The notes below the pieces were generated by a model. That model was not told the origin of the DNA and made no database searches. It was given only the letters and a program-made list of their open reading frames with translations. This document shows positions 60,057 to 64,000 of a stretch of 64,000 bases of DNA, in pieces (position 1 is the stretch's first letter; each line of letters begins with the position of its first letter). The position numbers and the translations under genes are program-made. The stretch is from Mariniphaga sp041686935 (lineage in GTDB: Bacteria > Bacteroidota > Bacteroidia > Bacteroidales > Prolixibacteraceae), in assembly GCA_041686935.1 (NCBI GenBank), contig JAWLCW010000011.1, positions 62,001 to 126,000 of the forward strand. The letters run 5' to 3'.

Positions 60057-60374
60057 CAAAGTTAAACCGTTGAATTTCAGCGGTTTTTGTTTTTAATGGG
60101 GGCGCGAAACGGGGCGGGTTCAAACAAAATTTGCGAAAATGAAATGTTCCGGTTGGGGCAGTTGGGCGATTCAGCCTGGCTTTACATCGTTTATGATTAT
60201 TAGTCAATACCTTGAATAGGTCAGGATTCAGAATTCGGCCATGAACCTGAAATTTGAAACGAAAACGAAGGGAGTACAATATTTTTTGCCTGAAACAGAA
60301 TGGAAAAAAAGAATATAAATAATATATTTGTCCAATAAATATATTCGTCCACGAATCGTGGCTATAAAATATAA
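60057..60374. other. left end of the tRNA-Arg island, non-coding
   Basis: 318 nt. A terminator hairpin AAACCGTTGAA/TTTCAGCGGTTTTT (60064-60095) follows the tRNA. A G-rich stretch (GGGGGCGCGAAACGGGGCGGG near 60100) and CAAAATTTGCG words resemble the flanks of tyrosine-recombinase elements, but no recombinase ORF remains. The last 55 nt hold the abiEi operator region. Confidence 0.5.
60321..60361. promoter_or_regulatory. candidate AbiEi operator (direct repeats plus palindrome)
   Basis: AATATATTTGTCCA (60321-60334) and AATATATTCGTCCA (60338-60351) are 14-nt direct repeats 17 nt apart with one difference. They are followed by the palindrome CCACGAATCGTGG (60349-60361). The first repeat contains TATATTTG, a perfect -7 promoter element. 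AbiEi antitoxins are known to repress their own promoters, so this is the expected binding site, 14 nt before the ATG. Confidence 0.65.
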
Positions 60375-61382
60375 ATGGACATGAAAGAAACTGAAATCAT
60401 CTATATTGCCATAGAGAATCTTAGAGAAACGGCTAAGATAGAAGGTGTATGGGAAAATAAAACCAAACACGGTTTTGATGGTGTGCTCACTTTATTCATT
60501 GATAACGAAAAAATTGACTTTAACACTGAAATAAAAGATGAGCTTCGTAACCACCAGTTGTTTCAGATTGAAGAATGGGCAAAAACTTATCCTCCATTTA
60601 TGATTGTAGCCAAACGTATTTTTCCTAAAATAAAAGAAGAACTACGTCAATTAAACATCGCCTATCTCGAAGTAAACGGCAATGTGTTTTTTCATGAAAA
60701 TAAGTTCCGATATTTTATTGATGCAAATAAACCTTTACAAACTCCAAAAGAGAAACAAAACAGGGCGTTCACTAAGACCGGGGTAAAAGTGTTGTTCCAT
60801 TTTTTGATGAACCCGGAACTGGTTAACATGCCGCACCGCGAAATTGCGCAAACAGCGGTTGTGGCACACGGCAATATCGCTTATATTTTCAATGGGTTGA
60901 AAGGAAATGGATTTTTGGCCCGACTGAATAAAAACACATTTCAGTTAATGAATAAAAAGGAATTACTTAATAAATGGATGGTAGCCTACAAGGAAACATT
61001 ACAGCCCACTCTTGAAATTGGCCGGTTCCGTTTTGCCAATGAAGAGAACTTTACACACTGGCGTAAAATTAAGCTACATGAAGATGAAACCTTGTGGGGT
61101 GGCGAACCGGCAGGTGATTTGCTAACCAACTATTTACGTCCAGGTGAACTTACGCTTTATACAACGGAAACCCGTAACGAATTAATGAGAAATTATCGGT
61201 TGATTCCTGATCCCAAAGGTGATGTTGTGGTATATAAGAAGTTCTGGAATATTGAAGAACACAACCAAAACAATGTCGTACCAAACCTGCTAACTTACGT
61301 TGATTTAATAAATACCAGCGATAACAGATGTCGTGAAACCGCCCAAATAATCTGGGATAAATACCTTGCCCATGAGTTTTAA
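60375..61382 (+). CDS. type IV toxin-antitoxin AbiEi-family antitoxin
   Basis: 335 aa; the start may be the ATG two codons in (MKETEIIYIA). It is recognisable by the family's layout: an N-terminal region with IFPKIKEELRQLNIAYLEVNGNVFF, a helix-turn-helix-like core (VLFHFLMNPELVNMPHREIAQTAVVAHGNIAYIF), and the C-terminal AbiEi domain (GGEPAGDLLTNYLRPGELTLYT). It neutralises the nucleotidyltransferase toxin without a stable complex and represses transcription. Its stop overlaps the toxin start by 11 nt. Confidence 0.88.
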   Translation: MDMKETEIIYIAIENLRETAKIEGVWENKTKHGFDGVLTLFIDNEKIDFNTEIKDELRNHQLFQIEEWAKTYPPFMIVAKRIFPKIKEELRQLNIAYLEVNGNVFFHENKFRYFIDANKPLQTPKEKQNRAFTKTGVKVLFHFLMNPELVNMPHREIAQTAVVAHGNIAYIFNGLKGNGFLARLNKNTFQLMNKKELLNKWMVAYKETLQPTLEIGRFRFANEENFTHWRKIKLHEDETLWGGEPAGDLLTNYLRPGELTLYTTETRNELMRNYRLIPDPKGDVVVYKKFWNIEEHNQNNVVPNLLTYVDLINTSDNRCRETAQIIWDKYLAHEF

Positions 61383-62196
61383 AGACCTTACACCCTGGTT
61401 CAAAGAGGTATTTAGCCTGGTAGATGATTCATGCAAAAAGTTAAATATCCCGTTATACCTGATTGGGGCACAAGCCAGGAATTTTCATCTGGCGGAAAAA
61501 GGCATTAAACCGTCACGCGGAACAATGGATATAGATTTTGCCATAATGCTTCCCGATATAGAAATTTACGAAGGGCTATTTTATGCACTGCTGAAAACAG
61601 GTTTTCGGAAAGTTACCGAACCATATCGGATTATTCACGATGCCACAAACACAGTGGTTGACTTGCTGCCATTCGGCGAAGTGGAAGAAAAAGGAACCAT
61701 AAAATTCACCAATCGTAAAACAGAAATTTCAGTTGTTGGATTAAAAGAGGTATTAAACAAACCTGACAAAATGAAGCTGGATGAAGGAACAACAGTGCAG
61801 GTTACCCCATTGGAAGGCATCATCATATTAAAGCTTATTTCGTTCGATGAAAAGCTTGAACGTACCAAAGACCTCGATGATATTCACGAAATACTGATTC
61901 ATTACTTTGAAATGAACCATAACCGGTTTTACGAAATTTTGCCAGATTGTATGGATGAATTTAGCGAAACACATTTTACTCTTGAAGCGGGAGCATGGCT
62001 GGCAGGGTGCGACATCGGAAGACTATTGGCAGAATACGATTCGCTGAAAAAATACATAGTGAGCATCCTGGAAAATGAAGTGAATCAGGAAGCCGGAAAA
62101 ATCAGTCGCTATTTTTACAGTAAAGCTTATTTTGAAGATATTGAAATGATAAAACACATATTTGACCTGATACTAAAAGGAATACAACAATCATGA
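61372..62196 (+). CDS. AbiEii-family nucleotidyltransferase toxin
   Basis: 274 aa from the ATG at 61372. LIGAQARNFHL and RGTMDIDFAIML carry the nucleotidyltransferase signature, with the D-x-D near residue 54, and VTPLEGIIILKLISFDEKLERTKDLDDI is the usual second half. AbiEii toxins inactivate tRNA or bind GTP during phage infection, causing abortive infection. The gene overlaps abiEi upstream, and downstream its TGA overlaps the ATG of a methylase stub (ATGA). Confidence 0.9.
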   Translation: MSFKDLTPWFKEVFSLVDDSCKKLNIPLYLIGAQARNFHLAEKGIKPSRGTMDIDFAIMLPDIEIYEGLFYALLKTGFRKVTEPYRIIHDATNTVVDLLPFGEVEEKGTIKFTNRKTEISVVGLKEVLNKPDKMKLDEGTTVQVTPLEGIIILKLISFDEKLERTKDLDDIHEILIHYFEMNHNRFYEILPDCMDEFSETHFTLEAGAWLAGCDIGRLLAEYDSLKKYIVSILENEVNQEAGKISRYFYSKAYFEDIEMIKHIFDLILKGIQQS

Positions 62197-62258
62197 CCCA
62201 ACCGAAAAAACTCATTGAAGTGGCCATGCTTTTAAGAAAATTATCTTTTCAAAAATGA
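62193..62258 (+). pseudogene. N-terminal stub of a DUF1156-type DNA methylase
   Basis: MTQPKKLIEVAMLLRKLSFQK then TGA. Full-length anti-phage DUF1156 proteins commonly begin with a PKKLIEVALPL-like segment, and the ATGA coupling to the toxin gene is typical of a working operon. Only the first 12 or so residues look homologous, so this is a deletion remnant. Short, hence moderate certainty. Confidence 0.5.
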
Positions 62259-62267
62259 ATGAGAATC

Positions 62268-62351
62268 ATGAAATATTATCTCGGTGTAACAGACAATCAT
62301 TGGTATAGTTTTTTAAGTAAGCTTAGCCCAGAAGATTTTAATTTTTGGCAG
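62268..62351 (+). pseudogene. N-terminal stub of an HNH-type defence endonuclease
   Basis: MKYYLGVTDNHWYSFLSKL then SPEDFNFWQP matches the start of a family of HNH endonucleases from defence islands (MKxYxGVTDxxWxxFL...EVNFWQP). Homology ends exactly where the 16-nt attachment repeat begins; the open frame continues to 62468 through unrelated sequence. A truncated gene. Confidence 0.6.
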
Positions 62352-62367
62352 CCCGTTCGGGGTACAA
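62352..62367 (+). repeat. attR-like repeat (copy of tRNA-Arg 3' end)
   Basis: CCCGTTCGGGGTACAA, 15 of 16 identical to 60044-60059. It marks the right end of the 2.3-kb island. Confidence 0.75.
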
Positions 62368-62382
62368 GGCTAAAAACACTGC

Positions 62383-62419
62383 AAATGCCCTTTGAATCTA
62401 AGGTTTGGCGGGCATTTTT
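62383..62419 (+). terminator. strong terminator, probably the original one of tRNA-Arg
   Basis: AAATGCCC (62383-62390) and GGGCATTT (62410-62417) form a perfect 8-bp stem followed by T. No local gene needs it; its place 16 nt after attR suggests it once followed the tRNA directly. Confidence 0.7.
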
Positions 62420-62498
62420 ATGCTTTAAGATGCAGGTTATCTTAACAAACATTTTAATTTTGGGGTAACTTTATTCAAAATACTTAAAACCTGATACC

Positions 62499-63728
62499 AT
62501 GGAAAATGCATCTGAAAAACAGTTTTTCAACCGCCGAAATTTTTTAAAAATAACTGGTTTGGGAGTTGGAACCGGAATGATAGGCCTGAACCAGTTTGGA
62601 TGTACAAACAGCCAGCAAAAAAAGACCACTATCCAGGGATTTGACGATACACCTGAAGATGAATCCACAAAAGAATGGATTTCGGTTTCTGACAGGAAAA
62701 TACGTGTAGGTTTGGTTGGTTACGGTGTTTGTAAATTCAGTGCTGATTTTGGATTTCAGGATCATCCGAATGTTGAAGTGGTTGCAGTAAGTGATCTTTT
62801 CCCGGAGCGATGTGCCGAACTGGCCAAAGTTACCCGGTGTGGAAAAACATATCCTTCGCTCGAAGAAATGGTAAAAGATGATAGCATTGAAGCGATTTTT
62901 GTGGCAACTGATGCACCGGCTCATGCCAGGCATTGTATTGAGGTTTTAAAACACGGTAAACATGTTGCGTCAGCAGTTCCGGCTGTTTTTGGATCGCTGG
63001 AAGAGGCTGAAGAACTTTATGAAACTGTAAAAAAAACAGGGCTTAAATATATGATGTTTGAAACATCGATGTACCGGCAAAACCTTTATGCTATGAGACA
63101 GATTTACAAAGCCGGCGGATTTGGCAAAATTGTTTATGCAGAAGGGGAGTACTGGCATTATTCGGAAAATGGTATTGCGTCATACAACAACTGGCGTCAT
63201 GGTATGCCGCCGCAATGGTATCCAACCCATTCCGATGCTTATTATATTGGCGTAACAGACGGAACTTTTAAAGAAGTCTCCTGTATTGGTATGCATAGCC
63301 AAATGCAACGTTACCAGGAAGGAAACAATCGTTATGACAATCCTTTTGCAACGCAGATTTCTTTATACAGGACAAGTGAAGGTGGAATGGCGAGAATGGG
63401 CAGAAGTGCCGACACTGTCGGTCATGGGTACGGTATGGAAACGGGCAGGGTAAAAGGAACCAGAGGTTCTTATTACGATAAATATGAAGGTCTCGAAAAA
63501 AATCTTCCCGATTTAACCCGGCCACCGCTTCCTCCGGGAGTAGAGGCTGGCGGGCATGGCGGATCACACGGTCGGTTAACTGACGAGTTTGTTTCTGCAA
63601 TTCTGCAGGATCGCAAACCACTGGTTGATATTGCAACAGCGCTGAACATGACTGTAGGAGGTATTGTTGCGCACCAATCGGCCATGAAAAACGGGGAGTG
63701 GTTAAAAATACCACAATACTCCTTTTAA
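62499..63728 (+). CDS. Gfo/Idh/MocA-family oxidoreductase with Tat-like signal
   Basis: 409 aa. FNRRNFLKITGLGVGTGMIGLN is a Tat-type signal; GLNQFGC could also be a lipobox. IRVGLVGYGVCKFSADF is the Rossmann turn, and HPNVEVVAVSDLFPERCAELA and EAIFVATDAPAHARHCIEVL follow. The EKP position reads HVASAVPAVFGS, so the catalytic Lys is missing, which suggests a non-classical activity such as a glycosidase-like NAD enzyme or a binding role. TAATTTTG at 62455-62462 fits a -7 element. First gene outside the island. Confidence 0.9.
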   Translation: MENASEKQFFNRRNFLKITGLGVGTGMIGLNQFGCTNSQQKKTTIQGFDDTPEDESTKEWISVSDRKIRVGLVGYGVCKFSADFGFQDHPNVEVVAVSDLFPERCAELAKVTRCGKTYPSLEEMVKDDSIEAIFVATDAPAHARHCIEVLKHGKHVASAVPAVFGSLEEAEELYETVKKTGLKYMMFETSMYRQNLYAMRQIYKAGGFGKIVYAEGEYWHYSENGIASYNNWRHGMPPQWYPTHSDAYYIGVTDGTFKEVSCIGMHSQMQRYQEGNNRYDNPFATQISLYRTSEGGMARMGRSADTVGHGYGMETGRVKGTRGSYYDKYEGLEKNLPDLTRPPLPPGVEAGGHGGSHGRLTDEFVSAILQDRKPLVDIATALNMTVGGIVAHQSAMKNGEWLKIPQYSF

Positions 63729-63802
63729 CTGAAATATCTTATTTAATCAGAAGTTATACACGAAACATGACTTTCAACCTTCTCCTTTTTCCAGTCATTT
63801 CG

Positions 63803-63810
63803 TATTTTTG
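63803..63810 (+). promoter_or_regulatory. -7 promoter element before the last gene
   Basis: TATTTTTG matches TAnnTTTG and lies 24 nt before the ATG at 63835. No clear -33 TTTG. Confidence 0.5.
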
Positions 63811-63834
63811 GCATTAAATTAAAATACCTGTAAA

Positions 63835-64000
63835 ATGAAACAGTTTGCATTCCTTATTTTGATTTCAGCTTTGGTTTTAAGCTGCAATTCAACTTCAAAA
63901 AAAAGTGAAAAAATGACAGCGAAAACAGAAATTCAGCAAAAAGTGGAGGAATTTGCGCCTTTTACGCTCACGACCGACTTAAGTGTGCTCACAGAAAAAG
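63835..64000 (+). CDS. lipoprotein, N-terminus only (possibly M49-type metallopeptidase)
   Basis: MKQFAFLILISALVLSCNS is a lipoprotein signal with lipobox VLSC. The visible mature part includes QQKVEEFAPFTLTTDLSVL, similar to the start of Bacteroidota Zn-dependent M49 dipeptidyl-peptidase lipoproteins. Only 55 codons are in the window, with no catalytic motif, so the family is a guess. Confidence 0.6.
   Translation, partial: MKQFAFLILISALVLSCNSTSKKSEKMTAKTEIQQKVEEFAPFTLTTDLSVLTEK

Noticed and set aside
60321..60351. CRISPR-like direct repeats
   Set aside because: There are only two 14-nt units with a 3-nt gap, and they overlap a promoter. No cas gene or further array was seen anywhere in the window.

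Overview
The window looks like a chromosome segment of a Bacteroidota bacterium, probably of the Marinilabiliales/Prolixibacteraceae type. The reasons are SusC/SusD pairs, two proteins with type IX secretion (T9SS) sorting tails, promoters of the TTTG-N18/19-TAnnTTTG type, AT-rich starts with almost no Shine-Dalgarno sequences, a PUR-alpha-like DUF3276 protein, and short palindromic intergenic repeats of kinds often seen in this phylum. The placement is inference from gene content; no rRNA is present.

Region 1 (1-25.3 kb) is a polysaccharide utilisation locus. A leftward run goes from a ROK regulator through susC, susD, a PNGase F-like protein, a GH5 lipoprotein, a very large LTD/PA14/CotH/T9SS protein and an SDR enzyme to a GH28-like beta-helix enzyme and an alpha-L-rhamnosidase cut by the window edge. 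A rightward run carries a sialate O-acetylesterase-type SGNH esterase, a 974-aa secreted GH-A-like enzyme, a DUF1460 amidase-like lipoprotein and a sulfatase. GH28 plus GH78 here and a PL1 lyase at 32-33 kb point to pectin/rhamnogalacturonan, with deacetylation and desulfation as accessory steps (inference).

Region 2 (25.3-29.3 kb) is AT-rich and accessory: a CPBP membrane protease, a dead 3' fragment of a group II intron broken by two tiny palindromes, a Fic protein, and a DUF3883 protein bracketed by inverted repeats with an attC-like hairpin. Region 3 (29.3-36.6 kb) holds a quinoprotein/cytochrome c lipoprotein, a PL1 pectate lyase flanked by a duplicated piece of a sugar-isomerase gene, a Tat-exported Gfo/Idh/MocA protein and an S24 regulator pseudogene.

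Region 4 (36.6-59.7 kb) is mainly housekeeping: sugar acetyltransferase, tex, ffh, folD, DUF3276, an ABC-F ATPase, nth, a ZIP transporter, a small 2[4Fe-4S] ferredoxin, a YfcC carrier beside hutI and ftcD (histidine breakdown), ndk, nrnA, two FKBP lipoproteins, a NUDIX hydrolase, an RsmI-like methylase, a metallo-hydrolase, an MFS transporter and asnA. The ABC-F gene has a 20-codon leader ORF, two hairpins and a terminator between leader and gene, a candidate translation-dependent attenuator.

Region 5 (59.9-62.4 kb) is a small island in the 3' end of tRNA-Arg(UCU). The last 16 nt of the tRNA region recur 2.3 kb downstream, followed by a strong terminator that looks like the tRNA's own. Between the copies lie an AbiEi/AbiEii toxin-antitoxin pair and truncated starts of a DUF1156-type methylase and an HNH-type endonuclease, that is, a decayed anti-phage island. 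After it come a Gfo/Idh/MocA oxidoreductase and the start of a lipoprotein.
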